Part shown: positions 15,908 to 24,462 of the stretch, piece by piece
How positions within the stretch are numbered: position 1 is the first letter of the stretch
How the letters are laid out: the number at the start of each line of letters is the position of its first letter
DNA from: Amycolatopsis keratiniphila subsp. keratiniphila
GTDB lineage: Bacteria > Actinomycetota > Actinomycetes > Mycobacteriales > Pseudonocardiaceae
DNA: 64,000 bases
Assembly (NCBI RefSeq): GCF_001620365.2
Contig: NZ_LQMT02000032.1
Coordinates: 249,077 to 313,076, forward strand
Reading direction: 5' to 3'
The notes under the pieces: generated by a model
What the model saw: only the letters and a program-made list of their open reading frames with translations
Database searches by the model: none
Told to the model about the DNA's origin: nothing
Made by a program: the position numbers and the translations under genes

Positions 15908-17422
15908 ATGCTCGCGGCCCCTGGCGGGCTCGGCGTGCAGGTGGAGGACGTCGTCATCCACGATCCGGAGGATCCGCCCGACGCCCATCCGGGTGACCTC
16001 GTCCTGGTGATCGGCGCTCGCGGGCGCTCGGCCTCCGGCGCGATCCGGGCGGCGGGGCGGTCCGGCGCGGCCGCCGTGGCGGTCAAGAACGGCTCGGCCG
16101 TCGTGAACGTCGCGGCCGACGCGGGGATCGCGCTGATCGAGGTCGGCCACGAGGCGCGCTGGGAGCAGGTCGAAGCCCTGGCCAGGGGCGTGGTCGACGC
16201 GGCGCGCACGGGTGGCGAGGCGGACAGCGGCGAGGTGCTGGGCGATCTGTTCTTGCTCGCGCAGACCATCGCGACGCTGACCGGCGGCCTGGTCAGCATC
16301 GAGGACACCGCGAGCCGCGTGCTGGCCTATTCGCGGGCGGGCGACGAGGTGGACGAGCTGCGCCGGCTCTCGATCCTCGGCCGCGAAGGCCCGGAGCGGT
16401 ATCTCGCGATGCTGCGCGAATGGGGTGTCTACCAGCGGCTTCGCGCCGGTGAAGGCATCGTCCGCATCGACGAGCGGCCCGATCTCGGCATCCGGCGGCG
16501 GATCGCGGCCGGGATCCACGCCGGATCGCAGCCGCTGGGCACGATCTGGGTCCAGGAGGGCGCGCATCCGCTCACCGAAAGCGCGGAGGTCGCGCTGCTC
16601 GGCGCGAGCCGGGCGCTGGCACCGCAGCTGATCCGCCACCGGACGCTGCCCAGCCCCGAGCTCCGGCTGCGCGAGGACCTGCTGGCGGGCCTGCTCGACG
16701 GACGCGTCGACGCCGAGTCCGTCGCCGACGACATCGGCGCGGATCCCGGGAAACCCGCCATGGTGCTGGCGTTCTCGCTCCCCCGCGACCGGGCCGCGAC
16801 CGACCGGCAGCTGCGGCGCGCCGAGCTGGTGCACCTGATCACCGTGCACACCGCCGCGTACCGGCGGAGCGCGCTGGTGAGCGTGATCGGCGGCCGGGTC
16901 TACGCGCTCCTTCCCGACCTCCCCGAACACGCCGAAGCGCGGATCCTGGCGCTGGCCAAGGAAATCGTCGGTACCGCGCAACGGCATCTCGACGTCCGGG
17001 TGCGCGCGGCGCTGGGCGGTGTCGTGCCCCGGCTCTCGGACGCGGCGGCCTCACGCGGCGACGCGGACCGCGTGCTGGCGACGATGGCGCGCGGGCACGA
17101 GACCGCGGACGTCGCCTCGCTGGCCGACGTCCGCGCCGAAGTCCTGCTCTCGGAGGTGCTCGCGTTCCTCGGCGAGCAGCCGAGGATCCGCGATCCGCGG
17201 CTGACCGGACTGATCGCGCACGACGCCGAGCACGGCGGCATCCTCGTGCCCGCCGTGCTCGCCTACCTCGACGCGTTCGGGGACGTCCGGCGCGCGGCAC
17301 GCGAGCTGAACATCCATCCGAACACGGTCCGCTACCGGGTGCGCCGCGCCGGCGAGGTGTCCGGGATCGACCTGGACGACCCCGCCCAGCGCATGCTCAC
17401 CCAACTCCTTTTGCGCCTCTAG
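15908..17422 (+). CDS. PucR-type transcriptional regulator (proline catabolism)
   Basis: A roughly 504-residue regulator of the PucR/CdaR group. The N-terminal part (LGVQVEDVVIHDPEDPPDAHPGDLVLVIGARG) is the PucR sensory domain, the middle is the GGDEF-like region, and the C-terminus is the helix-turn-helix DVRRAARELNIHPNTVRYRVRRAGEVSG. Related regulators activate proline dehydrogenase operons in actinobacteria in response to proline. The first ATG in frame is 15908, but in-frame protein-like sequence (SLRHVLATLGEPLVRM) precedes it with no ATG, GTG or TTG; a CTG at 15836 may be the true start, giving about 24 more residues. It is divergent from pruA. Confidence 0.85.
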   Translation: MLAAPGGLGVQVEDVVIHDPEDPPDAHPGDLVLVIGARGRSASGAIRAAGRSGAAAVAVKNGSAVVNVAADAGIALIEVGHEARWEQVEALARGVVDAARTGGEADSGEVLGDLFLLAQTIATLTGGLVSIEDTASRVLAYSRAGDEVDELRRLSILGREGPERYLAMLREWGVYQRLRAGEGIVRIDERPDLGIRRRIAAGIHAGSQPLGTIWVQEGAHPLTESAEVALLGASRALAPQLIRHRTLPSPELRLREDLLAGLLDGRVDAESVADDIGADPGKPAMVLAFSLPRDRAATDRQLRRAELVHLITVHTAAYRRSALVSVIGGRVYALLPDLPEHAEARILALAKEIVGTAQRHLDVRVRAALGGVVPRLSDAAASRGDADRVLATMARGHETADVASLADVRAEVLLSEVLAFLGEQPRIRDPRLTGLIAHDAEHGGILVPAVLAYLDAFGDVRRAARELNIHPNTVRYRVRRAGEVSGIDLDDPAQRMLTQLLLRL

Positions 17423-17436
17423 GTTTCCACCCGGGT

Positions 17437-17673
17437 TCAGGCCAGGGTCAGGCTGAACCGGCGGTTCTGGACGTCCAGTTTGTCCAGTCGCACCGCGACG
17501 GCCGCCCCGGCGGCGAACGGGCCGGTTCCGCCGACGGTCGGCAGCAGCCCTTCCATCCCGGGGGCCACTTCGACGAACGCGCCGAACGGGAGCACCCGGG
17601 TGACGATTCCGTCCAGAACGCCGCCATCGGCGTGCGTGACGACGAACTCGCGCCAATTCTCGGTGGGAGACAT
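17437..17673 (-). CDS. Small S1-domain RNA-binding protein
   Basis: A 78-residue protein that is essentially one S1 (OB-fold) RNA-binding domain: GGVLDGIVTRVLPFGAFVEVAPGMEGLLP, then AVAVRLDKLDVQNRRFSLTLA. The central VLPFGAFVEV...GLLP pattern is the standard S1 signature. Start 17673 is supported by an excellent ribosome site (GAAAGGAGGTGA about six bases before the ATG), strong compared with its neighbours. It may bind structured RNA or ribosomes; the target is unknown. It converges with the PucR-type gene, 14 bases from its end. Confidence 0.82.
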   Translation of the reverse strand: MSPTENWREFVVTHADGGVLDGIVTRVLPFGAFVEVAPGMEGLLPTVGGTGPFAAGAAVAVRLDKLDVQNRRFSLTLA

Positions 17674-17825
17674 GCGATTCACCTCCTTTCCGCGCATGGT
17701 CCACATGAGGACACCTACGCGGAGGCGGGCTGCGGGCCCGCGCGGAGATCAAGCGGCGGCCGGGGAATCCGTCCGCTCACGGCACGAGGCCGACCCGGCA
17801 GTCATGGCCGTGACCCTAGCAAAGG

Positions 17826-18866
17826 TCACGACACCGCGGCGAGGCTCCGCAACCCGGCGACCTCGGCCAGCGCGCGATAGGACTCGAGCCGCTCCGCCTG
17901 GTCGAAAGTGCTGGTGGTCACCAGGATCTCGTCGGCACCGGTCTTGGCGACGAGATCGGCCAGCCGGTCGCCCACCTCGTCCGGGGTGCCGGCGAGCTGA
18001 CCGTCGAGCGCGCGGTCCAGCCGGTCCCGGTCGCGGTCCGACATCGGCCCGGCGAGGATCTCGTCCACCGGCGACAACGGCGGGAAGACACCGTGCGTGC
18101 GCGAGTACACGGTCGACCACGCTTCGGGGATCAGCAGCCGCCGGGCCCGTTCGGCCGTCTCGGCGACCGCGATGGCCGTGGACACCACGACATACGGCCG
18201 CGAAGCCCGCGCGGAAGGGCGGAACCCGGAGCGATACCCCTCGATGGCCTCCAGCAGCGGCCCCTCGCCCCGGACCGGCGCGATCACCAGCGGCAGCCCC
18301 AATTCCGCGGCCAGCCGCGCCCCGGCACCGGTGGCCAGCAGGAACGCGGGCACGCGCAGTCCCTCCGCGGGGATGGCGTGCACGCCCGGATACGTCGTCT
18401 GATCGCCCGCGAGGAAGCCCAGCAGCTCGCGGACCTGCTCGCCGAAGCGATCCGCGTCGTCCTTCTCGTGCCCGAGCGCCTGCCGCACCCCGCCGGTGAA
18501 TCCGACCGACCGCCCCAGCCCCATGTCGATCCGGCCGGAGAAGAGCGATTCGAGCACGCCGAACTGTTCCGCGACCACGAGCGGCCGGTGGTTGGGCAGC
18601 ATCACGCCACCGGTGCCGACCCGGATCCGCTCGGTCGCCGAGGCGACCGCCGCCGCCAGGACGGTGGGCGCCGAACCGGCGACCCCGGGCACGCTGTGGT
18701 GTTCGGAAACCCAGAACCGGTGATAGCCCAGGGCTTCGATTTCCCGCGCGAAGGCGACGGTCTCCCGCAACGCGCGGGGCGCGTCGCCGCCGCGGCGGGT
18801 CGGGGACCGGTCCAGTACCGAAAGCGTGATCACCCTCGGGTCAACGCGTCCGGGCCCGGCGGGCAT
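17826..18866 (-). CDS. LLM-class flavin-dependent oxidoreductase
   Basis: A 346-residue luciferase-like monooxygenase of the single-chain type with MupA/LuxA-like core. ITLSVLDRSPTRRG, AREIEALGYHRFWVSEHH, RIRVGTGGVMLPNHRPLVVAEQFGVL and RIDMGLGRSVGF are its F420/FMN-binding TIM-barrel blocks. Substrate unknown; the family includes alkanal and sulfonate oxygenases as well as F420 enzymes. The ATG at 18866 is seven bases after the preceding stop and has a GGGG element before it; a GTG at 18833 would start the conserved part at residue 1 (VITLSVLD) and is equally possible. It follows the DUF6221 gene in a likely operon. Confidence 0.82.
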   Translation of the reverse strand: MPAGPGRVDPRVITLSVLDRSPTRRGGDAPRALRETVAFAREIEALGYHRFWVSEHHSVPGVAGSAPTVLAAAVASATERIRVGTGGVMLPNHRPLVVAEQFGVLESLFSGRIDMGLGRSVGFTGGVRQALGHEKDDADRFGEQVRELLGFLAGDQTTYPGVHAIPAEGLRVPAFLLATGAGARLAAELGLPLVIAPVRGEGPLLEAIEGYRSGFRPSARASRPYVVVSTAIAVAETAERARRLLIPEAWSTVYSRTHGVFPPLSPVDEILAGPMSDRDRDRLDRALDGQLAGTPDEVGDRLADLVAKTGADEILVTTSTFDQAERLESYRALAEVAGLRSLAAVS

Positions 18867-18873
18867 TCCCCGC

Positions 18874-19266
18874 TCAGGGGCGCCAGCGCTCGCTGTAGTC
18901 CGGGTGGTCGGCGTGCGGCAGGGCCAGCAGCCGCAGGGTCAGGCACCAGTTCGTGCCTGCCTCGTCGGCGGGCACGTGGCAGGTCTCGCACCAGTACTCG
19001 TTGCCGTACAAGGGGAATCCCGGGACCTTCTCCGAAACCGTGGTGCGATGTGCCTGCAGGAGCCGCCGGGTCGCCTCGATCTCGTTGATCATCTGATTGA
19101 CCGCGTCGAGTTCGATGTCGTTGAGCGAGCGGATCTTCTTTTCGATGACGACCTTGGTCTCACCACGATTGAGCGATTCGTTGATCTCGGTTTTCTTGAC
19201 CGCCTGCATGATCAACGCCTGGCGTTGCCCCACACGCGCGGCGAGAAAGGCGATCAGGTCGTCCAC
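18874..19266 (-). CDS. DUF6221 family protein
   Basis: A 130-residue protein whose beginning MDDLIAFLAARV and end LALPHADHPDYSERWRP match the DUF6221 family. The middle is a long helical part (residues 20-85), followed by EYWCETCHVPADEAGTNWC with three cysteines and a histidine that could bind zinc. Family function is unknown; such genes are common in actinobacterial genomes and in their mobile regions. The downstream flavin oxidoreductase begins seven bases after its stop. Confidence 0.7.
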   Translation of the reverse strand: MDDLIAFLAARVGQRQALIMQAVKKTEINESLNRGETKVVIEKKIRSLNDIELDAVNQMINEIEATRRLLQAHRTTVSEKVPGFPLYGNEYWCETCHVPADEAGTNWCLTLRLLALPHADHPDYSERWRP

Positions 19267-19490
19267 GGATACTCCTTCGTCTCCCCCAGCCTAGTGTTCG
19301 GAGGGAACCGTCGCTGGCAGGAAGCCCGGCGTTACGACTGAGTCCCACGCGTCACACAGTCTTGTATCGGTTCCCGACGGACCGGTAACCGGTTTCTGGA
19401 TCGACACGAAAGCGCAATCACTCCGCGAGCAAAACGAAGGAAAAACGTGAATTCGTCACCGACACCGCACGCGTCGTCACTTGACGCGTG
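19267..19490. other. Intergenic region between LigD-type polymerase and DUF6221 genes
   Basis: No gene is supported in these 224 bases. An odd palindrome ACCGGTAACCGGT lies near 19390, and a hairpin ends the stretch next to the polymerase gene. The A-rich run GAAGGAAAAACG around 19440 is notable for this GC-rich sequence. A promoter for the minus-strand DUF6221 operon would lie near 19270-19340. Confidence 0.5.
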
Positions 19491-19491
19491 C
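19467..19491 (-). terminator. Hairpin at the 3' end of the LigD-type polymerase gene
   Basis: The arms GCACGCGTC (19467-19475) and GACGCGTGC (19483-19491) are perfectly complementary with a 7-base loop. The right arm touches the stop codon of the minus-strand gene. Downstream in that direction a TTTTT run follows after about 20 bases. This is a plausible but not classical intrinsic terminator. Confidence 0.5.
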
Positions 19492-20510
19492 TACGTGTCG
19501 TCCCGCGCCTTGCTCGGCTGGACGCGTTTCGGCTCGCCCGGCATCTTCGGATAGTCCGGCGGGTACGGCATCTCGCCGAGGCCGTGGTCGCGCTCGTCCC
19601 GCGCGTACCACTCCAGCAGGGTCTCGATACCGAACGCCTGCTCGTCCATCGGCGCGTGCAGGTCGCCACGCTCGGCGTAGAAGGCGCCCGCGGTGAGGAC
19701 GTCGAAGTCGTCCGGATCGACCTCGGTCAGCAGATCCCAGGTCAGCGGCGTCGACACCGTCGCCCGCGGGGTGCCGCGGACCGACCAGGACGACGCCACC
19801 GTGCGGTCGCGGGCGGCCTGGTTGTAATCGATGAAGACCCGGCCGCCGCGTTCTTCCTTCCACCACGCGATGGTCGCCTTGTCCGGGATCCGGCGCTCGA
19901 CCTCGCGACCCAGCGCGATCACCGCGTGCCGGACGTCGATGAAGTCCCAGTCCGGCCGGATCCGCACCAGGACGTGCACCCCGCGCCCGCCCGAGGTCTT
20001 CGGATAGCCGGTCAGGCCCGCCGAGTCGAGGACCTCGCGCACCACGCCCGCGACCTCGACAGCGTCGGAGAAGCCCGCCTCGTCCGGCGGGTCGACGTCG
20101 ATGCGGAGTTCGTCGGGATGGTCGACGTCGGGCCGCCGCACCGGCCACGGGTGGAAGTCGAAGGTGCCCAGGTTCGCCGCCCACGCGAACACGGCGGGCT
20201 CGGTCGGGCAGACCTCCTCGGCGGTCCGGCCCGACGGGAAGGTGATCTTCGCGGTCTCCACCCAGTCCGGGGCGCCCTTCGGCACTCGCTTGGCGTAGAA
20301 CCACTCGCCCTCGACGCCGTCGAGGTAGCGCTTCAGCGTCGTCGGCCGCTCCCCGATCGCGCGCAGCAACGGTTCGCCGACCGCGACGTAGTGCTCCACG
20401 ACCTGGCGCTTCGTGATCCCGCGGGCCGGGAAGTACACCTTGTCCGGGCTCGACACCCGGACCTTGCGCTCGCCTGCCTCGACCTCGATCGGCTCACCGT
20501 TCTTGGGCAT
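19491..20510 (-). CDS. LigD-type DNA polymerase/primase domain protein
   Basis: A 339-residue stand-alone polymerase domain of the LigD/archaeo-eukaryotic primase fold. VSSPDKVYFPARGITKRQVVEHY opens it. The metal-binding aspartates are in ELRIDVDPP (Asp 138, Asp 140), TSGGRGVHVLVRI is the nucleotide-binding motif and VFIDYNQAARDRT contains the third acidic residue. Such proteins extend and fill DNA ends, preferring ribonucleotides, in Ku-dependent end joining. No ligase or nuclease domain is fused. LigC is 9 kb away and no Ku gene is seen, so the set may be completed elsewhere. The ATG at 20510 gives MPKNGEPIEVEAGERKVRVSS. Confidence 0.88.
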   Translation of the reverse strand: MPKNGEPIEVEAGERKVRVSSPDKVYFPARGITKRQVVEHYVAVGEPLLRAIGERPTTLKRYLDGVEGEWFYAKRVPKGAPDWVETAKITFPSGRTAEEVCPTEPAVFAWAANLGTFDFHPWPVRRPDVDHPDELRIDVDPPDEAGFSDAVEVAGVVREVLDSAGLTGYPKTSGGRGVHVLVRIRPDWDFIDVRHAVIALGREVERRIPDKATIAWWKEERGGRVFIDYNQAARDRTVASSWSVRGTPRATVSTPLTWDLLTEVDPDDFDVLTAGAFYAERGDLHAPMDEQAFGIETLLEWYARDERDHGLGEMPYPPDYPKMPGEPKRVQPSKARDDT

Positions 20511-20529
20511 GCGCCCACCGTATCGCCGA

Positions 20530-21096
20530 TCAGGGCCGGGGATCGGTCTTCAGCACCGCCATCGTGACGACGTCATGCCATTCGCCGTCCCACCACAGCG
20601 CGTCGCGCTGGAGCCCCTCACGGACGAACCCGGCCTTCTCGTAGGCACGCTGGGCACGCGGGTTGTAGTCGAAGACCTCCAGCGAGACCCGGTGCAGGCC
20701 GACGACGCCGAACGCGTAGTCGAGGACCAGCCTGGTCGCCTCGGTGCCGTAACCCTTGCCGAAGAACTCCGGCCCGTTCAGGGCGATGCGGAACGCCGCG
20801 GAGCGGTTGTCCTCGTCGATGTCGTTGAGCGCGAGGTCGCCGATGTGCGCGCGATCGGTCTTGCGCAAGATCGCGTAGTCCGCGCGATCGTCCAGGCCCG
20901 GCCGTCCGGCCAGCCAGGTCCGGACCTGTTCGGGGGTGAACTCGGTGTGTGTGCCGGTCAGCCTGCGGCTTTCCTGATCCCGCAGGGCCTCCCAGCCGGT
21001 CTCGAAGTAGGTTTCGTCGAGCTGGGTGAGCACGACGCTCTCGCCGGTGAGTTCGGGCTGTGCCCGCAGCGCCTCGGTGTCGATCACGGCGGACAC
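20530..21096 (-). CDS. GNAT family N-acetyltransferase
   Basis: A 188-residue acetyltransferase of the RimJ/RimL-like type. GESVVLTQLDETYFETGW starts the fold; the acetyl-CoA-binding loop is in FGKGYGTEATRLVLDYAF (R/Q-x-x-G-x-G/A variant G-KGYGTEA). NPRAQRAYEKAGFVREG is the characteristic motif B. RimJ/RimL relatives acetylate ribosomal protein N-termini, antibiotics or small amines; the substrate here is unknown. A GTG at 21096 is the furthest start; another GTG at 21087 is possible. It is 19 bases from the polymerase gene, likely cotranscribed with it, and divergent from the VTT protein gene. Confidence 0.85.
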   Translation of the reverse strand: MSAVIDTEALRAQPELTGESVVLTQLDETYFETGWEALRDQESRRLTGTHTEFTPEQVRTWLAGRPGLDDRADYAILRKTDRAHIGDLALNDIDEDNRSAAFRIALNGPEFFGKGYGTEATRLVLDYAFGVVGLHRVSLEVFDYNPRAQRAYEKAGFVREGLQRDALWWDGEWHDVVTMAVLKTDPRP

Positions 21097-21111
21097 GGTA
21101 CGGTGGACGCG

Positions 21112-21798
21112 GTGTCCGGGCGTACCAAATTAATCCTCGCGCTCACCGTGCTCGCCCTGTTCGTGGCGGCGGCGGTGCTGCTGCCGATCCCGAGCCCGGC
21201 CGGGCTGCGGGCCTGGGCCGCCGAGACCGGCCCGGCCACTCCTCTGGTGTTCTTCCTGGTCTATTCGGTGCTGACGGTGGCGCCGATCCCGCGCACCGTG
21301 TTCAACCTGGCGGGCGGGCTGCTGCTCGGCGCCACGACGGGCATCCTCGTCGGCATCCTGGCGACCACGGTCGCGTCCGCGCTCTCGTTCGCTCTTTCGA
21401 GGGCGCTCGGCCGCGACCTGGTCACCCGGCACCTGCATCGGGCGAAGATCCGGGCGGTCAACGACCGGCTTTCGGACGGCGGGGTACTGGCGATCACCTC
21501 CTTACGGCTGATCCCGATGGTGCCGTTCGCTCCGTTCAGTTACCTGTGCGGAGTGTCATCCGTCCGTTTCGCCCCGTATCTGATCGGGACCGCGCTCGGC
21601 AGCCTGCCGGGTACGGTCGCGGTCGTCGTCCTCGGCGACGCACTGACCGGGGAAACACCTCCCGCGCTGCTGATCTGTTACGCCGTGTTCGCCGCGGCGG
21701 GGGCCATCGGGCTGGTCAAGGTCTTCCGGCGCAAGGCCCGGCCGATACCCGAACCGAGCGGCGAGGAAGAATTGCCCGCCTCCGCACCGGCGAGCTGA
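21112..21798 (+). CDS. TVP38/TMEM64 (VTT) family membrane protein
   Basis: A 228-residue membrane protein of the SNARE-associated/VTT (DedA-related) group. PLVFFLVYSVLTVAPIPRTVFNLAGGLLLG is the conserved re-entrant region in two halves, followed by SALSFALSRALGRDLV and RLIPMVPFAPFSYLCGVSSV, the second family signature. At least five hydrophobic segments are visible and the C-terminal tail is acidic. Relatives act as lipid scramblases or support membrane homeostasis. A GTG at 21112 is used; a GTG at 21103 would add three residues. It is followed 85 bases later by the Ser/Thr kinase. Confidence 0.85.
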   Translation: MSGRTKLILALTVLALFVAAAVLLPIPSPAGLRAWAAETGPATPLVFFLVYSVLTVAPIPRTVFNLAGGLLLGATTGILVGILATTVASALSFALSRALGRDLVTRHLHRAKIRAVNDRLSDGGVLAITSLRLIPMVPFAPFSYLCGVSSVRFAPYLIGTALGSLPGTVAVVVLGDALTGETPPALLICYAVFAAAGAIGLVKVFRRKARPIPEPSGEEELPASAPAS

Positions 21799-21883
21799 CG
21801 GGGAGCCGAAACCGCCGCCCGCTACACTCGATCGGGTGCGCGGGACCTGTCAGGCCGCGTAGCGCCACCATCACCCGGAGAAT

Positions 21884-23566
21884 GTGTCAGGAGCAGTCGC
21901 CATCGACACCGGTCAGCTGATCGCTGGGCACTATCGCCTGGTCGAGCAAATTGGTAGCGGTGCCATGGGGGTGGTCTGGCGTGCCATCGATGTCCGCCTC
22001 GAGCGCTCGGTGGCGGTCAAGCAGATCCTCCCGCAGCCAGGTGTCTCCGAGGCCGAACGCGACAACATGCGCCAGCGCGCCATGCGCGAGGCGAAGAACG
22101 CGGCCCGGTTCCAGCATCCGAACGCGATCGTGGTGTTCGACATCGCCGAGCACGGCGGCGACCCCTGCCTGGTGATGGAGTACCTGAACGGCCCGAGCCT
22201 CTCGGCGATCATCTCCGACGAGGGCACGCTGCCGCTGGGGCGCGTCGCGAAGATCGGCGAGCAGGTCGCGTCGGCGCTGGTCGCCGCGCACCGCGCCGGG
22301 ATCGTGCACCGCGACGTCAAACCGGGCAACATCCTGATCGACGAGGCCGGTACCGCGAAGATCACCGACTTCGGCATCTCCCGCGCGGCCGGCGACATGA
22401 CGCTCACCCAGACCGGCCTGATCGGTGGCACCCCGGCGTACCTCGCGCCCGAGCTGGCGCGTGGCTCGGATCCGGTGCCCAGCTCCGACGTCTTCGCGCT
22501 CGGCGCGACGCTCTACCAGGCGATCGAGGGCCAGACCCCGTACGGGAACAGCTCCAACCAGCTCGCGCTGCTGTACGCGGCCGCGAACGGCCAGATCAAC
22601 CCGCCGCAGCAGGCGGGCGCCGCGACGGCGCTGCTGATGAGCCTGCTGCGCACCGAGCCGACCGAGCGCCCGACCATGGCCGAGGCCAGGGAGCGCCTCG
22701 CCGCGCTGGCGGCGAACGAATCCGGCGCGGGCACGGCCGCTTCGCCGCGGCTGTTCGGAGCGGGCGGCGGTAGACAGCCCGCCGTGCCCGAAACCCCCGG
22801 ACACGGCCTCCCCGGCGGGGACCGCCCGCCGTGGCAGCGGACTGACAAGCCGGTCCCCTCCGCCGCGGCTCCCCCGCAACCCACCAAGACGCACACGCCG
22901 ACGGCCGCGTTCATCCCGATGCGCTCGCCGTCCGCCCCGCCGAACACCCCGCCACGCCCGGTCGCCGCGATGAGCCCGCCGCCGTCGGCGGCCGCCCCGA
23001 TGCGGCCGTCGCCCGCCAAACCGGCCGACGCCAAGCGCAAGGCCGTCCTGTTCGCGGGCGCCGGTGCCGCGGTCGTGGTGATCGCCGTGATCGTGTTCCT
23101 GATCCTGAACTCGAGCAACGGCTCCAACACCCAGGCCGGGGGCAACACCGGGGTGAACCCGCAGCCGGGCACCTCGGCGCCCAAGTCGAGCGCCCCGTCT
23201 TCGTCGCGCCCCTCGCCCGCGGGACTGGGCAAGACGCCCAGCGAAAAGATCACGAGCTACTCCAGCGTGGGCAGCTTCGTCCTCGACTTCTTCGACACGG
23301 GCAAGATCGGCACGTCCGCGAGCTGGAACATGCTCACGGACGCCGCGAAAGAGGTCTACGGTTCGGAGCAGGCTTTCGCCGAGTACTGGAGCACTCACAA
23401 GGTCACCAGCGCCGACACCGCCCGGGCGGACAAGGGCGGCGGCAATGCCGACGGCTCGATCGACATGAACATCACGCTCAACAAGGGAACACGCCCGGCG
23501 CTACGGGTCGTCCAGGTCGGCGGCCAGTACCTCATCGACGCCGACACGCGAGTACTCGGCAACTGA
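21884..23566 (+). CDS. Transmembrane serine/threonine protein kinase
   Basis: A 560-residue receptor-like Hanks-type kinase. The N-terminal kinase domain (about 17-275) has the glycine loop IGSGAMGVVWRA, the catalytic lysine VAVKQI, IVHRDVKPGNILID, DFGISRAAG and the activation-loop GTPAYLAPE. A proline/alanine-rich juxtamembrane linker (about 290-385) is followed by one membrane helix near 388-410, then a Ser/Pro/Asn-rich stalk and a 100-residue extracellular domain. No PASTA repeats are present, so it is not a canonical PknB; the outer domain is unassigned. A small membrane protein gene lies 73 bases downstream. The GTG at 21884 is the likely start; the sequence upstream is not protein-like. 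Confidence 0.92.
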   Translation: MSGAVAIDTGQLIAGHYRLVEQIGSGAMGVVWRAIDVRLERSVAVKQILPQPGVSEAERDNMRQRAMREAKNAARFQHPNAIVVFDIAEHGGDPCLVMEYLNGPSLSAIISDEGTLPLGRVAKIGEQVASALVAAHRAGIVHRDVKPGNILIDEAGTAKITDFGISRAAGDMTLTQTGLIGGTPAYLAPELARGSDPVPSSDVFALGATLYQAIEGQTPYGNSSNQLALLYAAANGQINPPQQAGAATALLMSLLRTEPTERPTMAEARERLAALAANESGAGTAASPRLFGAGGGRQPAVPETPGHGLPGGDRPPWQRTDKPVPSAAAPPQPTKTHTPTAAFIPMRSPSAPPNTPPRPVAAMSPPPSAAAPMRPSPAKPADAKRKAVLFAGAGAAVVVIAVIVFLILNSSNGSNTQAGGNTGVNPQPGTSAPKSSAPSSSRPSPAGLGKTPSEKITSYSSVGSFVLDFFDTGKIGTSASWNMLTDAAKEVYGSEQAFAEYWSTHKVTSADTARADKGGGNADGSIDMNITLNKGTRPALRVVQVGGQYLIDADTRVLGN

Positions 23567-23639
23567 CGCAGCGTGGCGGCGGTGAGACCCGCCTCGCTGG
23601 TGGTAGGACAATCGCCGATCGTGGCTTACTGTTGCCGGT

Positions 23640-23945
23640 ATGGCCGATAGCGGACCTTTCGGACCTCGCCAGAATCCTCGCTTCCAGGAAGACCTGGTAG
23701 GCCTCGACCCGCACGACCCCGAGGCCCGAGCCTTCGCCGAGCATCTGGACCGCATCGAACGTTGCGGCCCGAACTTCACCGTGGAGGCCTGCCTCGACGG
23801 TGTCTCCGATTTCGCCGACTCCAGCAACCGCCTCGGCGGGCTGCGCTGGTGGGTTTCGGCACTGGTCGTGGTCCTCATCGTGCTCGGCGTGATGGTCACC
23901 GCATGGGACATCATCGGCCGGGCCATCGCGTGGCTCGCGGGGTAA
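23640..23945 (+). CDS. Small single-pass membrane protein, unknown function
   Basis: A 101-residue protein with a soluble N-terminal part (about 70 residues, containing FQEDLVGLDPHDPEARAFAEHLDRI and two cysteines) and one C-terminal hydrophobic helix (WWVSALVVVLIVLGVMV) ending IGRAIAWLAG. No family is recognised with confidence. It follows the Ser/Thr kinase and precedes MsrB by 10 bases, so it could be a kinase-linked or MsrB-cotranscribed protein. Length, an ATG with CGGT-type upstream sequence and codon bias support it as real. Confidence 0.65.
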   Translation: MADSGPFGPRQNPRFQEDLVGLDPHDPEARAFAEHLDRIERCGPNFTVEACLDGVSDFADSSNRLGGLRWWVSALVVVLIVLGVMVTAWDIIGRAIAWLAG

Positions 23946-23955
23946 CGTGGAACCG

Positions 23956-24387
23956 GTGAAAGGCATGAAACCCGTTGTCGGAGCCACGCCGCGCGTGGTC
24001 AAGTCCGAGCAGGAATGGCGGGAGCAGCTCAGCCCCGACGAGTACGCCGTCCTTCGCCAGGCGGGCACCGAGCGCCCCTTCACCGGTGAGTACACCGATG
24101 AGAAGACCACCGGGGTCTACCAGTGCCGAGCCTGTGGCGCCGAACTGTTCCGCAGCGAAACGAAATTCGACAGCCACTGCGGTTGGCCGTCGTTCTACGA
24201 CCCCGCCGACACCGACGCAGTCCTCCTGCGCGAGGACACCACCATGGGGATGCGCCGGATCGAGGTGCTGTGCAAGTCGTGCCACAGCCACCTCGGGCAC
24301 GTCTTCGAAGGCGAGGGCTACGCCACGCCGACGGATCAGCGGTACTGCATCAACTCGATCTCGCTGAAGCTCGTTCCCGAGTCGTAA
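23956..24387 (+). CDS. msrB: Peptide-methionine (R)-S-oxide reductase
   Basis: A 143-residue MsrB, which repairs methionine-R-sulfoxide in proteins. The zinc-binding pairs are YQCRACGAELF and VLCKSCHSHLGHVF, GGWPSFYDP-like sequence is SHCGWPSFYDP, and the catalytic cysteine is in RYCINSISL. Starts at 23947 (GTG), 23956 (GTG) or 23965 (ATG) are all in frame; 23956 is a compromise, with GGAA just upstream. The start of the next gene, a Gly/Ser/Cys-tailed membrane protein, is 75 bases downstream. Redox repair beside a cysteine-rich surface-protein system may be more than chance, but there is no direct evidence. Confidence 0.92.
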   Translation: MKGMKPVVGATPRVVKSEQEWREQLSPDEYAVLRQAGTERPFTGEYTDEKTTGVYQCRACGAELFRSETKFDSHCGWPSFYDPADTDAVLLREDTTMGMRRIEVLCKSCHSHLGHVFEGEGYATPTDQRYCINSISLKLVPES

Positions 24388-24462
24388 CCGACCGAAGCGA
24401 ACCACCGCCCTCTTCGACGCGTTCACGAGAAACAAGAACAGCGTCGGGGAGGGCGGTGTCGT

